The position numbers were made by a program, and so were the translations under genes. A stretch of 64,000 bases of DNA, from assembly GCA_963787485.1 (NCBI GenBank), contig CAWBDF010000002.1, positions 496,001-560,000 of the forward strand, in the 5' to 3' direction. The notes under the pieces are model-generated. The model saw nothing but the letters and a program-made list of their open reading frames with translations. It ran no database searches and was not told the DNA's origin. Source of the stretch: Bog-473 sp963787485. Its GTDB lineage: Bacteria; Actinomycetota; Acidimicrobiia; Acidimicrobiales; RAAP-2. Below, one piece after another: positions 1-8,861 of this stretch; the stretch's first letter is position 1, and each line of letters begins with the position of its first letter.

Positions 1-164
1 AATTCGAGATCGAGTTCGCTCCACGGGTCACTAAAAGTCGCTGCCCAAGCATCGAACTCTTCGTGAAACTGATGATCCAAGTAGGGCTTGTAGTCAGCGA
101 TATCAGCACCGGCATGGGCATCCGACGAGATCAGCACATATCGCTGCGAACCTGCAGCCGCCAT
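1..164 (-). CDS. Amidohydrolase family protein, N-terminal fragment cut by the window edge
   Basis: Reading leftward from an ATG at 164, 54 codons stay open to the window edge, so only the N-terminus is visible and the gene runs off the window. Residues 11-19 read LISSDAHAG, the first metal-binding strand typical of amidohydrolase_2 (ACMSD/decarboxylase-like) proteins, followed by a charged helix beginning DYKPYLD. It is the first of four amidohydrolase-type enzymes in the first 21 kb. A perfect 17-bp palindrome (191-207) lies 26 bp upstream of the start and is a plausible operator. Substrate cannot be predicted. The family call is fairly sure from the motif; everything downstream is unseen. 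Confidence 0.7.
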   Translation of the reverse strand, partial: MAAAGSQRYVLISSDAHAGADIADYKPYLDHQFHEEFDAWAATFSDPWSELDLE

Positions 165-190
165 CACACACCCCCACGTTCGGTGAATCT

Positions 191-207
191 CAAAGTACCG
201 TACTTTG
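191..207. promoter_or_regulatory. Perfect 17-bp palindrome, candidate repressor operator
   Basis: CAAAGTAC-C-GTACTTTG has two perfect 8-bp arms around one central base. It sits 26 bp upstream of the amidohydrolase start at 164, in the 195-bp gap before the DUF6295 gene. The size and symmetry suit a TetR-type dimer site. No regulator gene is next to it in the window, so the protein that binds is unknown. Confidence 0.5.
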
Positions 208-359
208 CATCAGCAGCCTGATCAACGGCCTCATCAAGGCATGTCACCTGCCAACTTTCGGCCTCCCAACCACGTGCCGAACGGCCATCGACACCGCCCA
301 CCCCGTGCCCGCAACGCGCCAAGGCACGGGCACGTCGGCCGCCGGGGCGGCGCGGGCGG

Positions 360-620
360 TCATGAGGCGGCGGCCCCTGCCGCGGCCAGCGCCGCTTGGA
401 TACTCTCGACCAGACGTCGCGCGGATTCCGCACTGAGCTCGACGGCGACCCGGGCTCCGGGACCGAGCGAGGGATCGGCGAAGTCGATGTTGAGCGTGTG
501 GTCGAACGGCGCGTGGAAGGGATGGTCGAAGTAGACCTGGGCCGAGGTGACGCCGAACCAGCCCCGCGGCCCCTTGGCGCTGCCGGCGATCTCTGTGGCG
601 ATGGTCAGGTAGGAGCACAT
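360..620 (-). CDS. DUF6295 family protein
   Basis: An 86-residue small protein starting MCSYLTIATEIAG, with FDHPFHAPFDHTLNIDF near the middle and a helical C-terminus (ARRLVESIQAALAAAG). This pattern matches the short DUF6295 proteins of actinobacteria, whose function is not known. The ATG at 620 is preferred over an upstream in-frame start at 653 because the upstream start would lie inside the dienelactone hydrolase gene and because family members begin MCSYL. It follows that gene by 2 bp and is probably co-transcribed with it. Confidence 0.65.
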   Translation of the reverse strand: MCSYLTIATEIAGSAKGPRGWFGVTSAQVYFDHPFHAPFDHTLNIDFADPSLGPGARVAVELSAESARRLVESIQAALAAAGAAAS

Positions 621-622
621 GG

Positions 623-1378
623 TCAGTCCCCCCCCAGGTGCCTGCCGAACCATTCGAAGATGCGCCGCCAGCCGTCGACGGCCGCCTCGGGCCGGTACGC
701 CGGCCGGTCGACGGCGAAGAAGGCGTGCCCGGCGCCGTCGTAGCGGTGGAACTCGTACGTCTTGCCGGCTGCCTTGAGCGCCGCATCCAGCTCGTCCACA
801 TGCTCGGGGCTGGGGAACTGGTCCTCGTTGCCGAAGAGCCCGAGCAGCGGGCAGTTCAGATCCGGGGTCCGGTCGACGAGTGGCGTCACCTTGAGCGGGA
901 ATCCGTCCGGGACGGTCCCGGTGACGAAAGCCCCGTAGCAGTCGACGGCCGCATCGACGGGCAGGCTCACCGCGGTCAGGAATGAGTGCCGGCCGCCAGA
1001 GCAGTAGCCAATGACGCCGACCTTGCCGTTGGCTGTGGGGAGGGCCCGCAAGGTCTCGATGGCGGCTCCCGCATCTCTCACGAACTGACCGTCGGGGATG
1101 CCGCCGGCCTCCCTGGTGGCGGCAGCGGCGTCGTCGGGGTCGACGTCGAGCCCCTGGCGGGCGTAGAGGTTGGGGCAGATGGCGTTGTAGCCGTTGGCGG
1201 CGAAGCGGCGGGTGATCTCCTTGGTGGGCGAGTCCCAGCCCGGGAGGTGATGGATGACCAGGACGCCGCCGACGGCCACATCCCCGACGGGACGGGCCTG
1301 GTAGGCGTTGACCTGGGCACCGTCGGGGGCGATGATCAGTATGTTCTCGGCAAAGAGGGATTCTTCGGGTGCGGGCAC
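623..1378 (-). CDS. Dienelactone hydrolase family protein
   Basis: A 251-residue alpha/beta hydrolase of normal length for the dienelactone hydrolase family. The Cys-Asp-His triad typical of the family is visible: nucleophile Cys126 in GYCSGG, Asp186 in GNEDQFPSPE, and His218 in GAGHAFF. No signal peptide is present, so it should be cytoplasmic. Family members open cyclic esters or lactones, classically in chlorocatechol breakdown, but many homologues have other ester substrates and no catechol pathway genes are adjacent. It is followed 2 bp later by the DUF6295 gene. Family assignment is confident; substrate is unknown. Confidence 0.88.
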   Translation of the reverse strand: MPAPEESLFAENILIIAPDGAQVNAYQARPVGDVAVGGVLVIHHLPGWDSPTKEITRRFAANGYNAICPNLYARQGLDVDPDDAAAATREAGGIPDGQFVRDAGAAIETLRALPTANGKVGVIGYCSGGRHSFLTAVSLPVDAAVDCYGAFVTGTVPDGFPLKVTPLVDRTPDLNCPLLGLFGNEDQFPSPEHVDELDAALKAAGKTYEFHRYDGAGHAFFAVDRPAYRPEAAVDGWRRIFEWFGRHLGGD

Positions 1379-1861
1379 GGCGGATCCTTTACGGTCGGGG
1401 TGCGGTCGTTGCGCCGACCACTATTGCGCGCCGCCGGGGCCCACCGCTGCTCGTACCGGCATGATGAGCCGGTGCACCGACTGCTGGTCGCCCTCACCGG
1501 GACAGTGGCCCTCGAAATGTCGGTGGGCCCCGCAGTGGCGTGTCGGTACCGAGATCTCCATCGGTGGGCGCTGACCTGGAGTTCGTCCCCCAACGCCAGC
1601 GATCTGAGGATGGCGTCGTGGCGCTCCGGTTCCTCTACCTCTTGCTCCTCCGTGTCGCCGCACGCTGCGCCGGAAGAGGATCGAATGGCCGACTTCTTCG
1701 CAGAGCGACCCGACTTGACCATCGGATAATTCATCGGTGTGTCCTGACTGCGGCGCAAGCCAGGACCTTGGAGGCCCCCCACAGTCCCAGGAACGCATGC
1801 GAGTCGCACGGAGAGTACCGATCGACCTCGAGCCAGCGCCGCTTCGCGGTGACCGAGCGGC
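1379..1861. other. Non-coding stretch, nothing recognised
   Basis: About 480 bp between the dienelactone hydrolase start and the ABC-transporter remnant. Open frames exist on both strands but their translations are arginine/serine-rich, show no family motif and overlap one another, as expected for chance open frames in G/C-rich DNA. It may hold the hydrolase promoter and further decayed DNA of the remnant to its right. Confidence 0.4.
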
Positions 1862-2228
1862 GGCGCTGCGATCCGGCTCAGTCGGCTGGTGCTCGACGAG
1901 GCCCTCTCTGGCTTGGATCCGACCGGCATCGATGTCATCGGCGACGCCGCGCCAGTCGGGTCACCCAGTTCCTCTTCGAGCCCCGCCGGCTCTCGGAGGT
2001 GTTCCGGGAGGCGGTGAGTCGCTGAGTCGCCTATCTGCCCCCCACCGCCCCGTTCGCCATGCCGACGTTGTTCGGGTTCGGGGAGGCGACCTGGTGGCAG
2101 TTCATGCTGTCGGTGGCTGTGAGCTTGGTCGGCACCGTCGTCGTGGCGCTCGTGCGGCCCGGGTGTACCGCTCGGCGGTGTTGCAGACCGGGGGACGGGT
2201 GCGGCTCCGTGAGCTGATCCCACGCTGA
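1862..2228 (+). pseudogene. Decayed ABC exporter remnant (ATPase Walker B piece joined to permease C-terminus)
   Basis: Two pieces of an ABC-2 type exporter are readable. At 1886-1945 one frame gives LVLDEALSGLDPTGIDVIGD, the Walker B/D-loop segment of an ATPase. From about 2026 another frame gives VAYLPPTAPFAMP followed by a hydrophobic span (FMLSVAVSLVGTVVVALV), and a third frame from about 2151 ends AARVYRSAVLQTGGRVRLRE, the usual C-terminus of ABC-2 permeases. An in-frame TGA at 2023-2025 and a missing base near 2149 break the permease, and most of both genes is gone. This is a degraded fragment. The family call rests on motif recognition and is inference. Confidence 0.6.
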
Positions 2229-2492
2229 CCAAGTGAGGGCCCTTCGGGCACTTGTCAATAGCGATCAGAGGCCGAGCGACGCCTTCGCGAGGGCCTGACC
2301 CGAGGCGTGGGGCCGACCGCCACGTTAGACCCGCATGTTCGATACGCTGCCAATGAGTCAGTACGGAGCGTTTCCGGCCCGAACATCATCGGGCCGACGC
2401 TGGCGCAGACCAACGTGGCCGTCCAGGCCGAAGCAATTGGAGACACCATCTCAACTGAGTTGGCGGGACGCCGAGTGACGGAGGGGTAAGCC

Positions 2493-3407
2493 ATGTCGTC
2501 CAAAACCATGATCGATATCGATCCCGATTTGCTGCACAGAATTGCCGAGGCACAGGTGCACGCCGCTGCCGAGGGCTTGAACCACGTCGCCATGGAGCAG
2601 ACAGGCCACGTCCCGACGATTCTGAAGACATTGGTGCCCAAGGGGCCCTGGTCCTGGGCGATCATGACGATCCCGCAGCCCGACGGGAGCATCGTCTTGC
2701 CAGTGCAGACCACCTTTGAGGCCATTGAGGACATCTATACGCAGATCCGCGGACATTCGGACATCCTGGCCACGGCACCGGTTCTCGATGTCAACGGCGC
2801 GTGGTATTCCATGTTGGAGACCTTTGCCACGGCTCAGGTGAAGGAGACCGGAGAAGTGAGTGAAAACCAGATGGTCCTCGTCCTTCCCGTGACGAGCGGT
2901 CCCGGGATCACTGGAGAACTGTGTTGGATCAATATGGACCGCACACTGCTCGGCAAGGACCTGCCCCTGGCCGAGCCCAAGTCTCCGACGGAGATCCGCA
3001 AACACCTGCTAGGGCTGCACGATCAGCTCATCGGGGCACTGGGCGCCAACGACGCCAACGCGTTGGTCGCGTTGTTCAGCCCAGGTTGCCAGTCCGCGAT
3101 CCGCGACTACGTGGCCGACACCGGGACCATCACCGGCCTGGACGACCTTGACGGCCTACGGGAGCACTACCGGGCGTTCTTCGATCTCTACGAGGTGTCG
3201 TCAGTAGATCTGCTCCAGCGCGTCGTGCAGGAGTGGTACCTGTTCGCCGAGCTTCGAGTCGAAGTGACCGCGCGCTCAGACACGGAAAATGTGAACCTGG
3301 CCTTCCACACAGCCACGATCTTTGCGCCCGGCAAGGAGGACAAATTCATCGTCCAGATCGGACATGGCACGGACCTTTCCGCTGAGGATGGGGCGTGGCG
3401 CACCTGA
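2493..3407 (+). CDS. Hypothetical protein with SnoaL/NTF2-like C-terminal domain
   Basis: A 304-residue cytoplasmic protein starting at an ATG 9 bp after a GGAGG ribosome site. Residues from about 165 to 300 (RKHLLGLHDQLIGALGANDA through a series of strands ending in FIVQIGHGTD) look like a SnoaL/NTF2-like cone fold. The first half also alternates one helix and several strands and could be a second, diverged copy. The fold often binds small hydrophobic ligands or serves as an isomerase, cyclase or hydratase, but no catalytic residue can be assigned. It stands alone between the ABC remnant and a frameshifted SDR, in a region that looks less G/C-rich than the rest. Function unknown. Confidence 0.75.
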   Translation: MSSKTMIDIDPDLLHRIAEAQVHAAAEGLNHVAMEQTGHVPTILKTLVPKGPWSWAIMTIPQPDGSIVLPVQTTFEAIEDIYTQIRGHSDILATAPVLDVNGAWYSMLETFATAQVKETGEVSENQMVLVLPVTSGPGITGELCWINMDRTLLGKDLPLAEPKSPTEIRKHLLGLHDQLIGALGANDANALVALFSPGCQSAIRDYVADTGTITGLDDLDGLREHYRAFFDLYEVSSVDLLQRVVQEWYLFAELRVEVTARSDTENVNLAFHTATIFAPGKEDKFIVQIGHGTDLSAEDGAWRT

Positions 3408-3678
3408 GGGTTCCTCGGTCCGGCCGCTGAACCCGAGTGGGAACTCCTGGAGCCGTCGCAGCTTGCCTTGCCGCGTCCACCGCGAGCATGTACACCTCGC
3501 CGCGGATGCACCAGCGTTGGGTTCCGGGGGTGGTTCGTCACCAGTGGGCGCACTACCACTGGAACGGGCCTAAGGGACGCGGGTGCCGAAGAATCGGTAG
3601 TCTCGCGCTCGCCTCCCCGACCGGCGATGGGTGGGAAGGCCACGACGGTCGACCGAACGAGGAAGGGACGGAGGGGCC

Positions 3679-4510
3679 ATGGGTACGGACGTCGCAGGTT
3701 TCTCACAGCGATACGGGAGGCTGGCCATTGTGGCCGGCGCGTCAGAAGGCGTCGGTGCCTGCGCGGCCGAGGAGATCGGCGCGCGCGGCCTCGATCTCCT
3801 CCTCATCGCGCGCGAACGCGGGACTCCTCGACGAGGTTGCCGCCGATATTCGCGCCCGGCACGGGGTGGAAGTGCGCACACTGTCGCTCGACCTCACTCT
3901 GCCCGATGCAGTCGATCGTGTGCTGGCAGCCGTCGCTGGCGACGAAGTGGGACTGCTCTTCTACAATCCGGGCGCTGTCCATAACTCTGACTACTTTCTC
4001 GACCAGCCACTCGAGCTTCCGACGCGGATGATCACGCTGAACTGCACGGTGCCCACCGCACTGGTCCACGCGCTGGCACCCGCGATGAAGGCGCGGGGTC
4101 GAGGTGGGATCGTGATCGTGGGCTCGCTAGGGTGTTTCGTCGGCGCGCCACACTCGGTCGCGTACTCGGCGGCCAAGGCTTACCAGGTCAACTTCGTGGA
4201 GGGCGTGTGGGCCGAGCTACGCGGAGACGGCGTCGATCTGCTGTCCGCCGTCATCGGCAGCACCACCACGCCGGGTCGCGCCCGAACACTGGGTGTCGAG
4301 ATCGACAACAGTCTCGACATGCCCGCGGACGAGGTCGCAAAGGAGGCCCTCGACAACATCGCGAATGGGCCAACGCGCATCATCGCGAAGCTTGAAAGCG
4401 GCATCGGTCCCCTGGCCACCCCTTGGCAGGAATTCCGCACCAACGCCCTCGCCATCATGATCCGCGCCTCCGAAGAGTTCACCAAGCGGACGAAGGGCCC
4501 CGCCGACTGA
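3679..4510 (+). pseudogene. SDR family oxidoreductase, broken by a +1 frameshift
   Basis: The start at 3679 follows a GGAGG site. The first frame gives the Rossmann motif VAGASEGVGACA (residues 18-29) and LLLIAR. After about 3814 the protein continues in the next frame as NAGLLDEVAADIRARHG, NPGAV, the catalytic YSAAK and a normal C-terminus ending at 4510. Removing one G (3814) restores a continuous protein of about 276 residues, normal for short-chain dehydrogenases. As sequenced the gene cannot make a full enzyme, so it is either a recent pseudogene or a sequencing/assembly error. Three other conserved genes in the window have the same kind of +1 break. Substrate unknown. Confidence 0.8.
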
Positions 4511-4530
4511 GGGAACCCGCGGCGTCCACG

Positions 4531-5733
4531 TCACCAGATGCGGCGAAGCTGAGCGCCTTCACGGCGCGCCCGCAGATGCTCGCGGCGCTGCTCTGGGGTG
4601 ACCACCGGCGTATCGTCCGGCAGATGGTCCCGGACTTCGGCAACCGGTACCTTCTTCATCGTCGGAATCGGGTAGGAACTCGCTCGATAGAAGCGCATCT
4701 GAATCACACCCCACGGGTAGTCCGCCTTGTCGAGCCAGTTGGGCACGGCGGGGTCGTGGTTCGAGATCACCGCTCGGAATCGCCCGTCGGTGTCGATACA
4801 AGCCTGTGCGTCGTTCAGACTCGATTGGCGGTTCACCCAGTCCACCGTGCAGAAGCGATCGTCGCCCACCAATGCCTGCCAGTAACGGCACTCATCGGGG
4901 AGATCAGTCTCGAGGATCAGTGCCTCATCATCGTCGAGCTCGTGTATTCCGTCGTAGTAGGCCTGCTTGGGCAAGCCACCCATGTCGTCTACCTTCGCCG
5001 AACGCTTGAACTCGTTCACACCGTGATGCTCCCGATACCAGCGAATGAGGCTCATGTCGAAGGCGATCATGTCCTCGACCCAACGCGGGAGCTCGGAAAA
5101 ACGTCGGGCGATCTCCTCCGGCGTCATGTCCGCGCCCGGCTCGTCGAGACGGTCGATGGCGAGGCTCGCGTCCGTCTCGTTGCGCCAGTCGCAGGCGCAG
5201 CGACGGACGATGAGCCGGCGGGTGTGCTCCTTCATCTCCCACCAGTCACCCCGATAGCCCTCGGGTCGCCGTGGGCTCAGGATCACGCTGAACGAGCCGT
5301 CCTCCGCGAGCGTGAGGGAGTCGAGATCGTGGGCGAACACGGTGCCACCGCCCGAGATGAGTGACGGGGACAGGAAGTCCCAAGTCTGCTCGGTGATCTC
5401 GACGAAGCGAGCTGTGCCACGGAACCCCGAGATCCGATACGTGCCCGCGGCATCGATCTCGGCCGTCGAGTACACGTAGTCGGGGTCGGGTCCACCCTGG
5501 TTGTAGGCGTAGTTCCACAACGGCATGAACCCTGGCCGCTTGGCGTCTGTGTACACGCGGCACCCGTACCCCGATGCCAGCATCGACAGTGCCAACTTGT
5601 TCATGTCCTGGACCTCAGCCTCGGTTGCGCCATCGGGCCGCCATAGCGCAAGAAGGTTGTCGACGACCGGTTCGAGGGCGCGCATCTGCTCGGCCCAGGT
5701 CGGCAGGCTTGGGGACGGGATCGTGTGACTCAT
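4531..5733 (-). CDS. DUF1214-like domain protein
   Basis: A 400-residue cytoplasmic protein with a clear start (GGAGGATCAA directly before ATG at 5733). The C-terminal third, from about VNRQSSLNDAQACIDTDG through RAVISNHDPAVPNWLDKA to WGVIQMRFYR, resembles the DUF1214 fold, in which an aspartate-rich strand pair precedes NWLD. The middle carries the Trp-rich stretch GYRGDWWEMKEH. DUF1214/DUF1254 proteins are widespread in actinobacterial accessory regions and have no settled biochemical role. It ends 20 bp from the convergent SDR and lies downstream of the SDR at 6039, on the same strand. Family call moderate, function unknown. Confidence 0.7.
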   Translation of the reverse strand: MSHTIPSPSLPTWAEQMRALEPVVDNLLALWRPDGATEAEVQDMNKLALSMLASGYGCRVYTDAKRPGFMPLWNYAYNQGGPDPDYVYSTAEIDAAGTYRISGFRGTARFVEITEQTWDFLSPSLISGGGTVFAHDLDSLTLAEDGSFSVILSPRRPEGYRGDWWEMKEHTRRLIVRRCACDWRNETDASLAIDRLDEPGADMTPEEIARRFSELPRWVEDMIAFDMSLIRWYREHHGVNEFKRSAKVDDMGGLPKQAYYDGIHELDDDEALILETDLPDECRYWQALVGDDRFCTVDWVNRQSSLNDAQACIDTDGRFRAVISNHDPAVPNWLDKADYPWGVIQMRFYRASSYPIPTMKKVPVAEVRDHLPDDTPVVTPEQRREHLRARREGAQLRRIW

Positions 5734-6038
5734 TTGATCCTCCGTGTGCGGCTCAGCCTTCGAGCTCCATGTCGTGGTGTTCGATCTCGGCGGCGAATGC
5801 TGTACTGCAGATCCCCGACGAGACCTACGACCGCAGAGGCGCTGAGGTCCCTCTCAAGTTCAAGGCTGTCGAGCACGATGATTGCATCCTCTCGGGGTGG
5901 AACTGCCCGCCTCCGACGCCTCGTCCATCTGTAGGGGATCCGCTACGTCGACCCTCAGAGCGAACACCCGATCTGTCGGACCCACGCGCCAGGCTCGTTG
6001 TTCCGCCGTCCATGATCTCAGGCAACGTGCCGAACGCA
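5734..6038. other. Intergenic stretch, nothing recognised
   Basis: A gap of about 305 bp between two leftward genes, the SDR that stops at 6039 and the DUF1214-like gene that starts at 5733. It contains the ribosome site of the latter. No convincing coding frame, RNA gene, palindrome or terminator hairpin was seen. It could hold a promoter for the downstream gene. Confidence 0.4.
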
Positions 6039-6797
6039 CTATGCACCCACCATCATGATGCCGCCGTCAACGGCAATCAGCTGGCCCGTCACGAAGTGTG
6101 CCGCCGGCGATGCGAGAAAAACGAACACAGGACCGATGTCGTGGTGTGGATCCCCGAGTTGGCCACCAATGACGATCGACGTGTTCCGTGCCATTCGGGC
6201 CGCGGCCTCGGGCCCGAGGAACTCGCGAAACCGCTCTGCTCCAGGAGTCTCTGCCGCCGGTGCCAGTGTGTTCACCGTGATCCGGTGGCGTCCCCACGCC
6301 CGCGCCGCCGAGCGAGTCCAGGCGTGCACCGCGGCTTTCGAGAGCGCATAGGAGGGGGCGATGGGGTTCCCCGTGACACCTTCACACGAACCAACGTTCA
6401 CGATCGCGCCTCCGGTTCCCCGCAGGTTTCTGAACGCGGCCTGATTCGTGAACACCGTGGCCTTGAGGTTGGTCGAAAAGAGGAAGTCGAGGTCCTCCTC
6501 GTCGACGTCGTCCGGCTTCGATGGGGACCAGAGCCCCGCGCAATGGACCAGGACGTCGAACCCACCGAGATCGCGGGCCACCGCTTCGAAGAGCTCGTCG
6601 ACGGCGTGCTTGTCTCGCAAGTCGCACTGCCACCAGCGCGCAACCTCGCCAAGGCTCTCGGGCGGGGGGGTGTGGTGGTACACGGCGGCCACCTGTGCGC
6701 CTTCGGAGGAAATGGCCCGAACCGCTCCCGCGCCGACACCGGTGGCGGCCCCGGTGACGAGCACCCTACGGCCTCTGAGCTGTCCCTGCCCATCCAT
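6039..6797 (-). CDS. SDR family NAD(P)-dependent oxidoreductase
   Basis: A 252-residue classical short-chain dehydrogenase. It has the cofactor motif TGAATGVGAG near the N-terminus, an HCAG strand in place of NNAG, the catalytic serine in NVGSCEG, and YALSK for the Tyr/Lys pair, and ends FVTGQLIAVDGG as expected. The ATG at 6797 is preferred over a GTG at 6815 because it has a GGTGG ribosome site close upstream. It lies 75 bp downstream of the TIM-barrel protein gene on the same strand and may share its transcript. Substrate, probably a small alcohol or ketone, cannot be named. Confidence 0.88.
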   Translation of the reverse strand: MDGQGQLRGRRVLVTGAATGVGAGAVRAISSEGAQVAAVYHHTPPPESLGEVARWWQCDLRDKHAVDELFEAVARDLGGFDVLVHCAGLWSPSKPDDVDEEDLDFLFSTNLKATVFTNQAAFRNLRGTGGAIVNVGSCEGVTGNPIAPSYALSKAAVHAWTRSAARAWGRHRITVNTLAPAAETPGAERFREFLGPEAAARMARNTSIVIGGQLGDPHHDIGPVFVFLASPAAHFVTGQLIAVDGGIMMVGA

Positions 6798-6872
6798 GAC
6801 GAATCCACCCCCCACATTGCCCCAATGCCCTTTTCGGGCGGAGCGTACTTGCCTCCTCCACCCGTTCCATCT

Positions 6873-7727
6873 TCAACGCAGGGATTCCAAGACTGACCGC
6901 GTACCTGTCGCACACCGAACCGCGATGTCGTCGACAGGAAGCTCCAAAAGATCATCGGAGAGAACCTCGACACCCAGAGGGCCCTCGTACCCGATGTCGG
7001 CAAGCGTCTGGACGAAGCCGGTCAGGTCGAATTCGCCCGCACCGGGTATGAGCCGACGGTGCATCGTCTCTTGGAAGGCGTCCTCCTCTGCCTGAGCAGG
7101 GGCGTCGTCGATCTGTACGGAGCCGACGAGGCTTCCCGGTGTAGCCGCCAGATCGTCGAGGCTGGAGCCGGATCGGAAAAGGTGCCACGAATCCACCTGT
7201 ACGGTCCCGTTCGCCCGCCCGGCGACCCGGACGATGTCAACCGCTCGACTGAGGGTCGGGATGCCGGCCCACCCCAGGAATTCGAGGGCAACGATGAGGC
7301 CGTGCTCGGCCGCGACGTCACAGACGTGTGCGAAGCCCTCGGCTGCAACGTCGACGTCAATGTCGGCCCCCATGAGCTCGACCAGAGTGACGATGGGCGC
7401 TCCGACCGCTGCCGCGGTCGGGCAAACCCGTTCAGCGGTGTTTCCGCGCATTGGAGTCGGACGTCCGCTCGCCTCGCTGTCCACATGGAGATCGAGCCAG
7501 GACGTGATGGCTTCGAATTCGGCAATGGCGAGGCCTGCATCCACCACCCGTTGAGCCAGTTCAAGGACCGATGTTCCGCTGGCCTGTGCGGCCTTCAGGT
7601 CATAGCTCGTAATGGAGACTCCTCGGTAACCATTTCGACGCGCCGGTTCAAGTCGTTCGAGGAACGGCGTCGTCCGCACCGTTCCCGCGCACAGGACGAG
7701 GTCGTTTCGGCCGAATGGTGTGGACAT
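6873..7727 (-). CDS. Sugar phosphate isomerase/epimerase-like TIM barrel protein
   Basis: A 284-residue protein of the xylose-isomerase-like TIM barrel (AP endonuclease 2) family. Strand ends rich in acidic and His residues that could bind a divalent metal are visible: EFEAITSW, VTLVELMGADIDV, ALEFLGW, QVDSWHLFRSG, VQIDDAP, and LGVEVLSDDL close to the end. Members isomerise or epimerise sugars, inosose or related polyols. It is transcribed away from the zinc alcohol dehydrogenase at 7911, with 183 bp between the starts, suggesting common control and a shared polyol-like substrate. The start is the ATG at 7727; the frame stays open further upstream, but only DNA of the divergent promoter and the opposite gene lies there. 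Confidence 0.8.
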   Translation of the reverse strand: MSTPFGRNDLVLCAGTVRTTPFLERLEPARRNGYRGVSITSYDLKAAQASGTSVLELAQRVVDAGLAIAEFEAITSWLDLHVDSEASGRPTPMRGNTAERVCPTAAAVGAPIVTLVELMGADIDVDVAAEGFAHVCDVAAEHGLIVALEFLGWAGIPTLSRAVDIVRVAGRANGTVQVDSWHLFRSGSSLDDLAATPGSLVGSVQIDDAPAQAEEDAFQETMHRRLIPGAGEFDLTGFVQTLADIGYEGPLGVEVLSDDLLELPVDDIAVRCATGTRSVLESLR

Positions 7728-7910
7728 GGATGACTCCGCTTCGTCGCGACATCGTGGCCTTCGACCAGGTGGTGGCAGTGCGCCAGTCTCCGAAGGGGAC
7801 GTCTCAATGTAGCCGCCACCAGCAAGATTGATCAGATCGGGGCATGCCTCCTGGCCAATGGCCGCGGCATGATGGATGATGATGTCCCACTCGTCGAAGG
7901 AGGTTCGCCG

Positions 7911-8852
7911 ATGCGTGCGGTACGGTCCGCCCCACCCGGTGTCAGCGTCGTCGACATCGACGTGCCGGACGGCCCTGGGGAGCTCGTGGCGATCCGATCC
8001 GCGAGCATCTGCTCGTCCGACTTCAAGTACATTGCGCACGGAAGCACCTCGATCCTCGGCCACGAGCTGGCAGGTGTGACTGAGGACGGACGCGCCGTGG
8101 CCATCGAAGCCATCTTTGGTTGTGGCGAATGCGAGCTGTGCCGTGCGGGGCGTTACAACTTGTGCCCGACGACCGGACGCATGCAGCTGGGTCTTGGCAT
8201 GGACGGGGGAATGAGCGAGTGTTTCCGCGTGCCTTCGCGGTCGTTGATCGAACTCCCCCCAGGGCTCGACCCCCGCGATGCATGCCTCGTCGAACCCATG
8301 GCCGTCGCCTGGCATGGGTGCCGGTTGGCGGGAATCCACGAGGGGGCGCGCGTCGCGGTCGTGGGGGGTGGCGCGCTCGGGTTGATGGCGTTGGCGGCGG
8401 CAAGCGCCCAAGGTGCCGCCGAGGTCTCCCTCGAGGCGCGCTACGCGCATCAGATCGAACGGGGCGAGCGCCTTGGTGCGAGCCAACCATCCGGTCGCTA
8501 CGACGTCGTGATCGAAGCGGCCGGGTCGGCCAGCTCCCTCAAACGGGCGATGACGCTGGTCGAACGAGGCGGAGCGATGGGTGTGCTGGGCCTCTTCGAT
8601 CCCGCGACCGAGTGGCCGTACTGGCCCTGGATATTGAAGGAGATTCGGACGTTCCCATCGGTGGGGTATTCCCATCACGAACACGGTCGCGATTTCGACC
8701 ACGCGGCACGACTTCTCGCCTCGACTTCGGACCTCGTCGACGTGCTGATCACCCACCGCTTCCCCATCAATGACGCACCCGAAGCGTTCCGCGTCGCCGG
8801 TGACAAGACGACGGGCGCCGTCCGGGTCGTCGTGGACCCTTCAGGCGGCTGA
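7911..8852 (+). CDS. Zinc-dependent alcohol dehydrogenase (medium-chain dehydrogenase)
   Basis: A 313-residue medium-chain dehydrogenase. The catalytic zinc site is suggested by CSSDFKY and GHELAG, the structural zinc by the four-Cys pattern CGECELC plus the Cys ending RYNLC, and the NAD(P) Rossmann motif by VVGGGALGLMAL. It is somewhat shorter than the usual 340-350 residues. The ATG at 7911 follows AGGAGG at normal spacing and is chosen over an upstream in-frame ATG at 7869. It diverges from the TIM-barrel gene and is close in type to polyol/threonine dehydrogenases, so it may oxidise a polyol. Exact substrate unknown. Confidence 0.9.
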   Translation: MRAVRSAPPGVSVVDIDVPDGPGELVAIRSASICSSDFKYIAHGSTSILGHELAGVTEDGRAVAIEAIFGCGECELCRAGRYNLCPTTGRMQLGLGMDGGMSECFRVPSRSLIELPPGLDPRDACLVEPMAVAWHGCRLAGIHEGARVAVVGGGALGLMALAAASAQGAAEVSLEARYAHQIERGERLGASQPSGRYDVVIEAAGSASSLKRAMTLVERGGAMGVLGLFDPATEWPYWPWILKEIRTFPSVGYSHHEHGRDFDHAARLLASTSDLVDVLITHRFPINDAPEAFRVAGDKTTGAVRVVVDPSGG

Positions 8853-8861
8853 TCGGAACGG

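Noticed and set aside
1336..2232. 298-codon minus-strand open frame
   Set aside because: It crosses the start of the dienelactone hydrolase gene and lies opposite the ABC remnant; no family motif and biased composition.
7728..7910. Minus-strand frame upstream of the TIM-barrel gene (with GQEACPDLINLAGGGYIE)
   Set aside because: It briefly looks protein-like, but it leads to no recognisable domain and overlaps the divergent promoter and the alcohol dehydrogenase.
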